From Bacteriovoracaceae bacterium (GTDB lineage: Bacteria > Bdellovibrionota > Bacteriovoracia > Bacteriovoracales > Bacteriovoracaceae): a stretch of 64,000 nucleotides of DNA. The notes under the pieces are model-generated. The model was not told the origin of the DNA. It saw only the letters and a program-made list of their open reading frames with translations, and ran no database searches. How positions within the stretch are numbered: the stretch's first letter is position 1; every line of letters starts with the position of its first letter. The stretch is taken from positions 1 through 64,000 of the forward strand of contig JAEUWD010000057.1 of assembly GCA_016786485.1 (NCBI GenBank), given 5' to 3'. Both the position numbers and the translations under genes were made by a program. Positions 52,806 to 61,665 of the stretch are shown piece by piece.

Positions 52806-53480
52806 ATGAATAAATCACTCAGTTTCTTCCTTTTTATATTTTTAGTTTCCTGTGCCCATTTTGCGCAAAAAAAATCGCGCTTCCTACAATTTGATGAAAG
52901 ATATGAAAATCAATGGACCAGTTATCTTGCTCGAAATTGTTATAGTGCTGAAGGCGTAGGCCGAATTCTGATTAATGATGAAGCTTTTCAATTCACTTAT
53001 GAGTCCATGCTTAATTCAGAGAAAGAGCAATTTGTGATTGGCTTGGCCTATCCGCTCATTGGGCAAGAGATTATTAATTGGGATTTTCGCAATAAAAAAA
53101 CCAGTGGCTCATTCTACCAACGTCTGCATCGAGCATTTGATCCGGAGCTGCAAGTGCATGTGGAGCAGACCAATCGCGCCATTATCGAATACTTTTCCAA
53201 TGTAAAAAATTTCCAAAAAAATCTGAAAACATGCCAAATCGAAGAATGGAATAAAGAGAGTCATAAAATGCAGCTAACTTGCCCTCACCGAATAAGTTGG
53301 ATGGCCGATGGTGATGAGATCACTTACATCAAAAGATTAAATAGTCGAAGTCGTTTGGAAATAAAATTGGGTGGTCTAGAAAAAAAATTTATGACGACAA
53401 AAATTTCCATCATCGCGAAAAGTTTCCTTCGAGAGAAAAATTTTTTCGAAATGGATTTGCGTGCAGAATCTTGTGATTAA
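52806..53480 (+). CDS. Lipoprotein, LolB-like (tentative)
   Basis: A 224-residue lipoprotein: signal MNKSLSFFLFIFLVSC with lipobox LVSC. 'GVGRILINDEAFQFTYESML' (in parts) and 'FVIGLAYPLIGQEIINWDFRNKK' resemble LolB-type outer-membrane receptor strands. That position, just after a TPR lipoprotein, matches lolB neighbourhoods elsewhere. The similarity is weak, so the LolB role is only a suggestion. Two Cys remain (CQIEEW, LTCPHR). Confidence 0.6.
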   Translation: MNKSLSFFLFIFLVSCAHFAQKKSRFLQFDERYENQWTSYLARNCYSAEGVGRILINDEAFQFTYESMLNSEKEQFVIGLAYPLIGQEIINWDFRNKKTSGSFYQRLHRAFDPELQVHVEQTNRAIIEYFSNVKNFQKNLKTCQIEEWNKESHKMQLTCPHRISWMADGDEITYIKRLNSRSRLEIKLGGLEKKFMTTKISIIAKSFLREKNFFEMDLRAESCD

Positions 53481-53534
53481 TGCTTTTGTAAGAAAATATA
53501 AGATTAATAGAGGGTAGTCATTCAAGGAGGATCC

Positions 53535-53582
53535 ATGTATCAAATATATAAGCATTCTCCGGGAAGCTACCTGAAAAGGTAG
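53535..53582 (+). CDS. 15-codon upstream open frame before the peptide transporter
   Basis: ATG at 53535, with AGGAGG ending four bases before it, opens a frame MYQIYKHSPGSYLKR that stops at TAG 53580-53582, 10 bases before the ATG of the substrate-binding protein. It ends on a ribosome binding site (GGGAGA) for that gene. Strong initiation and tight spacing fit a leader peptide. Conservation is not known. Confidence 0.45.
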   Translation: MYQIYKHSPGSYLKR

Positions 53583-53592
53583 GGAGACATTT

Positions 53593-55365
53593 ATGTTTTT
53601 AGTTTTACGATCAAGTCTAACTTGGTTGCTTCTGATTTTTGTCACTGCGTCTTGTGCGAAAAAAGACGATTACTCACAAAAAATTCTTTATGAACGTATT
53701 GAACAAAATGTTAAAGGTTTTGACCCTATTCATTCCAATGACTACTACTCTAGTCGTGAAGTTGGAAAAGTTTATGAAGGCTTACTCGAATTTCACTATC
53801 TGAAAAGACCTTATACCGTAACTCCAAACCTCGCGAAAGAAATGCCACAGGTTTCAAAAAATGGCTTAACTTATACTTTTAAAATTATTCCAGGTGTTCT
53901 CTTTCATGATGATGAATGTTTCCCCGGTGGAATTGGCCGCGAGTTAGTGGCGGAAGATTTTGTTTATTCATTTAAGCGTCTAGCAGATCCAAAACTAGTT
54001 GCCACTGGTTGGTGGTTATTTGATGAAAAAATCAAAGGCTTAAATGAATGGCGAAATGCTCAGAAAGATACGGCAATATCAGATTATAGTGCCAGTATTG
54101 AAGGCGTAAAGGCGTTAGATAAATATACTTTGCAATTTGTTTTATCTAAGCCTTTCCCACAATTTCTTTATGGTCTTGCGATGAGTTTTTCCTATGTTGT
54201 ACCGAAGGAAGCAGTTGATAAGTACGGCGCTGAATTTATTAATCACCCCGTAGGAACAGGTCCGTTTACCTTAAAAGTCTATTCTCCTCAGACCAATAAA
54301 ATTGAATATTACAAAAATAAAAAATTCCGCGATAAGTTTTACCCAAGTGAAGGTGAAGAGAGTGATAAGGCCAACGGTTTGTTAGCTGATGCAGGAAAAA
54401 AAGTTCCGTTCCTCGATAAAATTGTTTCATACATTATGGTTGAACATAATCCAGCGTGGCTGGCGATTTTAAAAGGCGAAATTGATGAATTTAAATTACC
54501 AAAAGATAATCTTTCCCAAGCGATAACAGATATGAATGGCCCGACGGAGGAGTTAAAATCTCGTGGGATTGAAGTTGTTGTTGAGCGAGCGCTAGATGTG
54601 ACTTATTCAGGCTTTAATACTCAATTTGAATTATTTAAAAATAACCCCAAATTACGTCAAGCTATGTCACATGCTTATGATGCCGGAACGGCCAATGAAT
54701 TATTTTATCATAACCAAGGTATTCTCGCGCAAACGCCGATTCCTCCAGGCATCGCAGGTTATGATGAAAATTACAAAAATCCGAACGTCGGTTATGACTT
54801 AGAAAAAGCCAAAAAATTATTGGCGGAAGCAGGATATCCAGGCGGCAAGGGTTTACCTGAAATTACTTACGATAACCTCTCTGATACTTTAGCTCGTCAG
54901 ATGGCAGAGTTTTTCAGTAATAGCTTGGCGAAAATTGGCGTGAAGATAAAGCCAATTTTTAATACTTGGCCAGAAATGACGAAGAAAATTGATCGCCAGT
55001 CAGTTCAATTATTTGCCATTTCTTGGATCGCGGATTATCCAGATGCTGAAAACTTTTTACAACTTTTCTACGGGCCAAATGCGTCACCTGGATCAAATAA
55101 TTCAAATTTTAATGATCCCGCTTACAATGCACTTTTTGAGAAAGTTTCAAAAATGCAGGATTCAAAAGAACGTACAGAGCTTTATAAAAAATTAGCACGT
55201 TTAGGTTCTGAACAATTGCCTTGGATTTTTGGTGTTCACCGAATGAATTTACGCTTAAAACATAGTTGGTTGAAAAACTACAAAGCGACAGAGTTTAAGT
55301 ACGGTATTGAGCAATACTGGGATATCGATCTTGAGCAAAAGAAATTAAAAAAACCACAACTCTAA
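53593..55365 (+). CDS. Peptide ABC transporter substrate-binding lipoprotein
   Basis: A 590-residue family 5 solute-binding lipoprotein. The signal has lipobox TASC (residue 21 is Cys). 'FDPIHSNDYYSSREVGKVYEGLLEF' (in parts) and 'LTYTFKIIPGVLFHDDECF' are OppA/DppA motifs near the N-terminus. It captures peptides for the permeases downstream. RBS GGGAGA lies just upstream of the ATG. Length and layout suit a peptide importer, which fits the exported aminopeptidase M28. Confidence 0.9.
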   Translation: MFLVLRSSLTWLLLIFVTASCAKKDDYSQKILYERIEQNVKGFDPIHSNDYYSSREVGKVYEGLLEFHYLKRPYTVTPNLAKEMPQVSKNGLTYTFKIIPGVLFHDDECFPGGIGRELVAEDFVYSFKRLADPKLVATGWWLFDEKIKGLNEWRNAQKDTAISDYSASIEGVKALDKYTLQFVLSKPFPQFLYGLAMSFSYVVPKEAVDKYGAEFINHPVGTGPFTLKVYSPQTNKIEYYKNKKFRDKFYPSEGEESDKANGLLADAGKKVPFLDKIVSYIMVEHNPAWLAILKGEIDEFKLPKDNLSQAITDMNGPTEELKSRGIEVVVERALDVTYSGFNTQFELFKNNPKLRQAMSHAYDAGTANELFYHNQGILAQTPIPPGIAGYDENYKNPNVGYDLEKAKKLLAEAGYPGGKGLPEITYDNLSDTLARQMAEFFSNSLAKIGVKIKPIFNTWPEMTKKIDRQSVQLFAISWIADYPDAENFLQLFYGPNASPGSNNSNFNDPAYNALFEKVSKMQDSKERTELYKKLARLGSEQLPWIFGVHRMNLRLKHSWLKNYKATEFKYGIEQYWDIDLEQKKLKKPQL

Positions 55366-55379
55366 AAAGGTGAGGTGTA

Positions 55380-56321
55380 ATGGATAACTTGAAATATTTT
55401 TTGAAAAGGTTGCTGCAAACCATTCCTATTTTACTCGGCGTTTGCTTAATTATCTTTCTGCTTTTTCATATCGTTTCGGGTGACCCAACTCACTTAATTT
55501 TAGGAAAGAATGCAACCAAACAACAGATGGCCGAATTGCGTGAACAATTAGGTCTTAATCGTCATTGGTTTATTCAGTATCTGGACGTGGTGAAGTCTGC
55601 TTTTACTTTTGATTTTGGTTCTTCGTGGGCGACAAAACAAAACATTGCAAATATGGTGAAGGAAGGTATCACGCCTTCACTCACGCTGACACTGCCGGCT
55701 TTTATTATTTCAACTATTTTTTCTCTGATGTTAGGTGTGCTGGTGGCCTATTACCGTGGCGGAAAAGTCGATCGTTATGTGCGAGTCATTTGTATTTGTG
55801 GCATGAGCATTCCAAGTCTTTCTTATATTCTTTTTTTTCAATGGAGTTTAGCTTACAAACTCGGTTGGTTTGATATTTCAGGTTATGACTTTGGATTTCC
55901 TAATTTTATTCCGTACATTATTTTACCCGGCATTATTTGGATTATTTTAAGTATTGGCCCGGATGTTCGATTTTTTAGAACCGTTATCTTGGATGAACTT
56001 TATCAAGACTATGTTCGTACTGCTCGTGCGAAAGGTTTGAATGAAGTGACGGTTTTATTTAAACATGTTTTAAAAAATACTTTGATTCCGATCATCACTT
56101 ACGTGGTGATTCAATTGCCTTATCTTATTTTGGGCGCATTGTTATTAGAAAGTTTTTTTAGCATTCCTGGTTTAGGTGGATTAATTTTGTCGGCTTTAAA
56201 CAATAACGATTTCCCCGTTTTGAAGGCGATGGCGATTTTGTCATCAATTGCGATCATCATATTTTCATTGATAACCGATTTTCTCTACACTCTTGCGGAC
56301 CCTAGAGTTAAACTAAAATAA
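55380..56321 (+). CDS. Peptide ABC transporter permease (OppB/DppB-like)
   Basis: Inner-membrane permease of 313 residues with six membrane helices, beginning 'MDNLKYFLKRLLQTIPILLGVCLIIFLLFH' (shown in parts) and the usual 'GDPTHLILGKNAT'. The EAA loop 'DYVRTARAKGLNEVTVLFKHVL' near 217-238 contacts the ATPase. The ribosome binding site is GGTGAGG. It is 14 bases after the binding protein and 9 before the second permease. Confidence 0.93.
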   Translation: MDNLKYFLKRLLQTIPILLGVCLIIFLLFHIVSGDPTHLILGKNATKQQMAELREQLGLNRHWFIQYLDVVKSAFTFDFGSSWATKQNIANMVKEGITPSLTLTLPAFIISTIFSLMLGVLVAYYRGGKVDRYVRVICICGMSIPSLSYILFFQWSLAYKLGWFDISGYDFGFPNFIPYIILPGIIWIILSIGPDVRFFRTVILDELYQDYVRTARAKGLNEVTVLFKHVLKNTLIPIITYVVIQLPYLILGALLLESFFSIPGLGGLILSALNNNDFPVLKAMAILSSIAIIIFSLITDFLYTLADPRVKLK

Positions 56322-56330
56322 GGATCATTA

Positions 56331-57242
56331 ATGATTGAAAGTGTTTTAAGAACCAGTCGAATTATTATGGATAAAATTATCGAAGAAAACCCTATCAGCG
56401 ATTCGCTTTATAAAAGCGCTTTTATTCGAATGGTAAAAGACCCATCGACGATGTTAGCGCTGACGGTTGTGATGATTTATACCGTAACGGCGATTTTATC
56501 TGCCCTCGGAATGGTCGCGACCGATTGGAATTTAGAAGTAGGAACTTCCTATGCCGCCCCATCACTTGAGCATTGGTTGGGTACAGATATTTTTGGCCGA
56601 AGTGTTTTAACCAAAGTTATTCATGGTACACAAGTGGCGATGTCAGTTGGTTTCTTCACTTGTTTAATAGCTATTCCCATTGGTGTTTTATTAGGTGCTA
56701 TCGCCGGATATTTTGGCGGAATTGTCGATGACTTTGTCGTGTGGTTTTATAATACGCTTAGTTCAATTCCTTCTATCATGTTAATTATTTCTATTTCGCT
56801 CATTATGGGGAGAGGTTTGTTGGCGGTTTATGTGGCCTTGGGAGCTACCAGCTGGGTGAATCTTTGTCGTTTGATTCGAGCTGAAGTGATGAAGCATAAA
56901 AATCGTGAATACGTGCAAGCAGCCCATGCTCTTGGTGCGGGAAATGCTCGTCGTTTGTTTCGCCATATTCTGCCCAATATTTTTCATATTGTTATCATTA
57001 ATACTTCTTTGCAATTTCAGACGGCCATTAAATCAGAAGTTATACTGTCTTTTTTAGGTATCGGCGTTCAAGGCCAGCCGAGTTGGGGAACGATGATCGA
57101 TGATGCGAAATTGGAATTAGCCCGCGGAGTGTGGTGGCAATTATTTGCTGCGACGGTGGCGATGTTTATTATTGTGTTAGCGTTTAATATTCTAGGCGAT
57201 GCGCTGAGAGATGCTCTCGATCCTAAAATTAAAGGGAAATAA
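56331..57242 (+). CDS. Peptide ABC transporter permease (OppC/DppC-like)
   Basis: The second permease, 303 residues. '[24 protein letters not shown]' (in parts) is the typical OppC start of the transport domain, and '[24 protein letters not shown]' (in parts) the EAA loop near 187-210. Six helices are expected, with the first near residue 44. The stop codon is followed after one base by the start of the ATPase gene. Confidence 0.93.
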   Translation: MIESVLRTSRIIMDKIIEENPISDSLYKSAFIRMVKDPSTMLALTVVMIYTVTAILSALGMVATDWNLEVGTSYAAPSLEHWLGTDIFGRSVLTKVIHGTQVAMSVGFFTCLIAIPIGVLLGAIAGYFGGIVDDFVVWFYNTLSSIPSIMLIISISLIMGRGLLAVYVALGATSWVNLCRLIRAEVMKHKNREYVQAAHALGAGNARRLFRHILPNIFHIVIINTSLQFQTAIKSEVILSFLGIGVQGQPSWGTMIDDAKLELARGVWWQLFAATVAMFIIVLAFNILGDALRDALDPKIKGK

Positions 57243-57243
57243 A

Positions 57244-58962
57244 ATGAGTAACAAGTTACTAGAAATAAAAAACTTATCTATCGAATTTAATTCATCCGAA
57301 GGGGTGGTAAAAGCGGTCGATAATATTTCTTTTTCAATCGATCAAGGTCAAACGGTAGGTTTAGTCGGAGAATCAGGTTCAGGGAAAAGTGTTACTGCGC
57401 TAGCTCTTATGCGTTTAATTCCAAATCCTCCGGGCCGAATTACTTCGGGAGAAATTTTGTTTGAGGGGCGTGATATTCTTAAAATTTCAGAAAATGAGAT
57501 GAGAAAAATTCGGGGTAATGATATTTCGATGATTTTTCAAGAGCCCATGACGAGTCTTAATCCGGTTTTTCGCGTGGGTGAGCAAATTGTTGAAGTGCTG
57601 ATGCTTCACCAAAAACTAGCCTACAAACAAGCTTGGGCCAAAGCGATTGATTTATTAGATCAAGTTGGGATTCCTAATCCTTCACAGAAAATTTTGTCTT
57701 ACCCTCATGAAATGTCAGGTGGGCAGAAGCAACGAGTGATGATTGCCATGGCGATTGCATGTGAACCAAAGCTACTAATTGCTGATGAGCCAACCACGGC
57801 ACTGGACGTAACGATTCAGAAACAAGTTTTAGAATTAATGTTTAAGTTACAAGAAAAATATAAAATGGGAATGCTCTTTATTACACACGATTTAGGTGTT
57901 GTGGCAGATATTGCTGATGACATGGTTGTCATGTATCGAAGTAAAATTGTAGAGCAAAATCATAAGAACGAAATTTTCAAAAACCCTCAACATCCTTATT
58001 CTAAAGGGCTTTTAGCTTGCAGACCTTCACTTGCAGGAAATCCGAAAAAACTTTTAACTGTTAGCGATTTCATGACTGAAACTGGAGCGGAAAAAAAAGT
58101 GGATAAGCATTTATTAAAAATTCATCAAAAAGATTACACTTTTTCTGAAAAAGAAAATCCGATTCTGCTTGAAGTAGAAAATCTAAAAACCTATTTCCCG
58201 ATAAAGGGTGGAGTTATGGGCAGGGTCGTAAATCATGTCAAAGCGGTCGATGGTGTGAGTTTCACTCTGAGAAAAGGTAAAACGCTAGGTCTTGTTGGTG
58301 AGTCAGGTTGTGGTAAAACGACTTTAGGCCGTACTATTTTAAGACTGATAGAGCCGACAGAAGGTGTGATTAAGTACGCCGGTCAAGATGTGACAAAGAT
58401 GAATCAAAATGAGTTACGGCAACTGCGTTCTAAAATTCAAATTATTTTTCAAGATCCTTATTCATCACTCAACCCTCGAATGACAATTGGTGAAGCCTTG
58501 CTTGAGCCAATGATCATTCACAATGTTGGGCGAGATAAAAAAGATCGGATGGATCGCGCGAAGTGGTTGCTTAATCGCGTAGGACTAAATGCTAATCAAC
58601 TTAATCGTTACCCTCATGAGTTTTCGGGTGGTCAACGACAGAGAATTTCGATTGCGCGAGCGTTAACGCTCAATCCAGAATTCATAATTTGTGACGAATC
58701 CGTATCGGCTTTAGACGTTTCGGTTCAGGCGCAAGTTCTGAATTTATTATTAGAACTCCAAGAAGAATATAATCTAACTTATATTTTTATTTCTCATGAT
58801 TTAGGTGTTGTGAGTTTCATTTCCGATCAAGTCGGAGTTATGAATGATGGAAAAATTGTCGAATTCAATAATGCTGATAATGTTTATCGCAATCCACAGA
58901 ATGATTATACCAAGACACTTTTATCGGCGATCCCGAAAGGGTTACCGGCTATTCAGCTTTAG
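57244..58962 (+). CDS. Fused peptide ABC ATPase (OppD-OppF type)
   Basis: A 572-residue protein with two ATPase domains; the start at 57244 (ATG) is one base after the OppC stop, while a TTG at 57211 is inside OppC. Domain 1 (about 1-270) has Walker A 'GESGSGKS', signature 'MSGGQKQR' and Walker B 'LLIADEP'. Domain 2 (about 310-560) has 'GESGCGKT', 'FSGGQRQR' and 'FIICDES' (a Ser in place of Pro). Fused OppD-OppF forms (as in GsiA/YejF) need no second ATPase. Confidence 0.93.
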   Translation: MSNKLLEIKNLSIEFNSSEGVVKAVDNISFSIDQGQTVGLVGESGSGKSVTALALMRLIPNPPGRITSGEILFEGRDILKISENEMRKIRGNDISMIFQEPMTSLNPVFRVGEQIVEVLMLHQKLAYKQAWAKAIDLLDQVGIPNPSQKILSYPHEMSGGQKQRVMIAMAIACEPKLLIADEPTTALDVTIQKQVLELMFKLQEKYKMGMLFITHDLGVVADIADDMVVMYRSKIVEQNHKNEIFKNPQHPYSKGLLACRPSLAGNPKKLLTVSDFMTETGAEKKVDKHLLKIHQKDYTFSEKENPILLEVENLKTYFPIKGGVMGRVVNHVKAVDGVSFTLRKGKTLGLVGESGCGKTTLGRTILRLIEPTEGVIKYAGQDVTKMNQNELRQLRSKIQIIFQDPYSSLNPRMTIGEALLEPMIIHNVGRDKKDRMDRAKWLLNRVGLNANQLNRYPHEFSGGQRQRISIARALTLNPEFIICDESVSALDVSVQAQVLNLLLELQEEYNLTYIFISHDLGVVSFISDQVGVMNDGKIVEFNNADNVYRNPQNDYTKTLLSAIPKGLPAIQL

Positions 58963-60422
58963 CGTGCGCTAAAATATTTTGGAAGTGTTTTTGCAAGAAC
59001 AAACATGCCAGTTATTGTAAAAGCAAAGCCGAAATAAACATTCCATTGCCAAGCGAATTCGTAAACATATGTATTAATCGCAACACCGGCAATTCCCAAG
59101 GCATAGCAAACCGGCGCAGAAATAGCGTTTAAGCTGAAAGTAAAATAATTTCTCATAAAGATTTTACCAACGACTAAGGCCAGAAGTGGTCCGCCAGTCC
59201 ATGAAGCAATTTTAAGACCTAAAATGAGAAGTCCAGAAGCATTAACCGAAACAAAAGCGACAACGAGTAATAATACGGTAATGATAATGGTATCAGTAAC
59301 ATAATAAAAATTAATTTTTGATTTGTTACGATTTGGAAAAAGATCATTGTAAACACAACTGCAGAGAGCATTGATCGTAGAATCTAATGTACTCATAGTG
59401 GCCGCCATAACCCCAGCAACCATCAAACCTTTTATGCCAGCAGGAAAATAATTTGAAATGAAATAAGCAAAAAGATGATCGGGTTTAACACCATCAGGAA
59501 CTGGTATCGTTTGATAATGTGACCATAATAAAGCTCCGACACTTAAGAAAAGTGTTCCGACGGTGATTGACATGGCGGATGAAGCAAAGATTGAAAGTTG
59601 AGCTCCACGCATACTTTTATTTGCGATGAGACGTTGCATATAATCTTGATCGACACCATGAGTGGCCATATCAAAAAGAAATCCGCCTAAGATACCTGTG
59701 ACGAATGACATCGGTGAATCTAGGTTAAAAATAGTCATTTTGTTAGCGTTATAAGCGGTTGAAATAAGATCTGACCAACTATGTTCACTTACATAAGGAA
59801 TCATAAAATGAGCGATAATTCCGCCGCCCAAAAAAATACCCATTTGCAGAATATCGGTTCTCACAACAGCTTTTAGACCACCAATTAAGGTATAAAAGAA
59901 AGTCAAAAAAGTAATAATAAAAATCGCGAGATAAATATTGATTTGGAAAAATTCAGAAATCAAAATAGAACCGGTGAATAGACGAACACCAACTGATAAA
60001 ATTTTATTTCCCATGTAAAAAAGTGAAATAGAACGTTGGCCACCTTGAGTTGAATGACTTTCACTGAGCGTTCCGTAGATAGTGAGATCGTGACCGTAAA
60101 ATTTGGGAATAAAGTATGAAGCAATAAGGAGTCGTCCAAAAATAGCTCCTATATAAATCTGTAAAAATGAAAAGTCCGTTGTGAAGGCGAAGGCCGGTAT
60201 ACCTAAGAAGGTAAGGGCTGAGGTCTCAGTCGCTATAATCGAGCAGAATGATTCAGTAAAAGTTAAGCTCTTATTCGCCAAGTACATTTCGTTGGCTGTT
60301 GCATTTTTTGAGTCAAGCGAATGGCCACTCATTTTACCTGAGCGAAATGCTATGTAAAATGTCAGAGTTAAGTACCCGATTATTACTGCGTAATCAATAA
60401 GTTGTATGTTCGACCAAATCAT
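58959..60422 (-). CDS. Sodium:solute symporter (SSF family)
   Basis: An inner-membrane sodium-coupled transporter, 487 residues with about 13 helices. '[18 protein letters not shown]'-like '[17 protein letters not shown]' near 58-74 and '[22 protein letters not shown]' (in parts) near 180-200 are SSF signatures. The solute may be an amino acid or organic acid. It is convergent with the ABC operon, overlapping its last gene by four bases. Confidence 0.9.
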   Translation of the reverse strand: MIWSNIQLIDYAVIIGYLTLTFYIAFRSGKMSGHSLDSKNATANEMYLANKSLTFTESFCSIIATETSALTFLGIPAFAFTTDFSFLQIYIGAIFGRLLIASYFIPKFYGHDLTIYGTLSESHSTQGGQRSISLFYMGNKILSVGVRLFTGSILISEFFQINIYLAIFIITFLTFFYTLIGGLKAVVRTDILQMGIFLGGGIIAHFMIPYVSEHSWSDLISTAYNANKMTIFNLDSPMSFVTGILGGFLFDMATHGVDQDYMQRLIANKSMRGAQLSIFASSAMSITVGTLFLSVGALLWSHYQTIPVPDGVKPDHLFAYFISNYFPAGIKGLMVAGVMAATMSTLDSTINALCSCVYNDLFPNRNKSKINFYYVTDTIIITVLLLVVAFVSVNASGLLILGLKIASWTGGPLLALVVGKIFMRNYFTFSLNAISAPVCYALGIAGVAINTYVYEFAWQWNVYFGFAFTITGMFVLAKTLPKYFSAR

Positions 60423-60540
60423 AGTTTGTTTCTCTTTTTTGCAAATTTTTTAGGATGCTAATTTTCTTTAAATTACTAGATAAATCATCAAAATTAAAGA
60501 GTTTTCTACCGATATGTTGAAGGGGGAGGTGCGAATTTAA

Positions 60541-61665
60541 ATGTCGGAAAAAGAATTTAGTTTAAAGGGTCTTTCTTTTGACAAGAAAGATCTCAAAATT
60601 ATTTCACTAGACGAACTGGGAGAAAAGCAAATTTGTCCGGGGCATATTATTTTTATGTCCGCCAAATTTGGAAAACCCGTTTTATTACTTCGCGCCGGAG
60701 ATTTTGTTGATAGTACTTTTGTGGAAAAGTACAAGGCCAAGGGCCAAAAATCTTTTTACATTTTACAAGTAACCAACGATGAAGCGATTGAAAAATTTGA
60801 GTCGCTGTGGATGAAAGTGAAAATTGCTAAATTTGAAAATGAAAGTTTACTTGCACGCAAAGAATTACTCAAATATTTTTCAGAAGCTTATTGGTATAAC
60901 GACTCACAGTCTTGTGTCTTAGATTATTACAGCGCTTGCTTTAAAACATTCTCTCGTCTTTCAGATGAGATTTTAGTGCAATTGCGCGAGACCAGTAACT
61001 TGCTTTTCGAACGAGCGATTCAGGTAGCTTCACTCTCTGCCATGGTGGCCTTGGCGATTGGTTATACTGACTTCGAAGTGATCAGTGATGTTTTCCATGT
61101 TTCATTACTGCTAGATTTTGGTTTGACCGGAGATAAATTTAGTTTTCATATCGCGCAAGCTTGTGAGAAAGAGCGAGCAATGCCGGGTGAGGGAATTAAA
61201 TACTTGAAGAGTGTTAATGCTCCGCAAGCCGAAATAAAAATCTTTGAACAACATCCGAACCTGAGTCACTTAAATGTTTTTAATCGTTGTTATGGTGCTT
61301 TTTATAATTTGGAAATGATGAAGATTATTTCTTATCACCATGAAAATCGTGATGGTTCTGGTCTACCGAATAAATTTAATTTCTGGGGTCTGGCTGACAT
61401 CGATGTTGTTCCGGGATTTGTGGATGCTATGGTCCCGCATTCTGAGGTCATTTATCAAGCCGACAATGGTGGTGGAACATTAAAAAAATTAGTGGATGAA
61501 CTCGAGTCGGCAAAAAAATTAGATATTTTACCTGTACGTCGAATTTATGACCGATTGACCACTGTCATGAGTGAAGCCTTAGTAAGTAAAGAAGAAACAA
61601 AAGAAGAACAAACGGAAGAAGTTGCTGTCGTTGGAGATGAACCGTTAGTGAAATTTGGAAGTTAA
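60541..61665 (+). CDS. Degenerate HD-GYP-like protein
   Basis: A 374-residue protein. The N-terminal ~90 residues fit the DUF3391-like region of HD-GYP proteins ('RAGDFVDSTFVEKYKAKGQ'). 'HHENRDGSGLPNKF' at 266-279 is the strongly conserved HHxxxDGxGYP motif, but the HDxGK site is replaced by LLDFG around Asp192, losing the His. It is thus probably inactive against c-di-GMP and may act as a binding protein. The next gene starts right after the stop. The ribosome binding site is AGGGGGAGG, somewhat far (13 bases). Confidence 0.75.
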   Translation: MSEKEFSLKGLSFDKKDLKIISLDELGEKQICPGHIIFMSAKFGKPVLLLRAGDFVDSTFVEKYKAKGQKSFYILQVTNDEAIEKFESLWMKVKIAKFENESLLARKELLKYFSEAYWYNDSQSCVLDYYSACFKTFSRLSDEILVQLRETSNLLFERAIQVASLSAMVALAIGYTDFEVISDVFHVSLLLDFGLTGDKFSFHIAQACEKERAMPGEGIKYLKSVNAPQAEIKIFEQHPNLSHLNVFNRCYGAFYNLEMMKIISYHHENRDGSGLPNKFNFWGLADIDVVPGFVDAMVPHSEVIYQADNGGGTLKKLVDELESAKKLDILPVRRIYDRLTTVMSEALVSKEETKEEQTEEVAVVGDEPLVKFGS

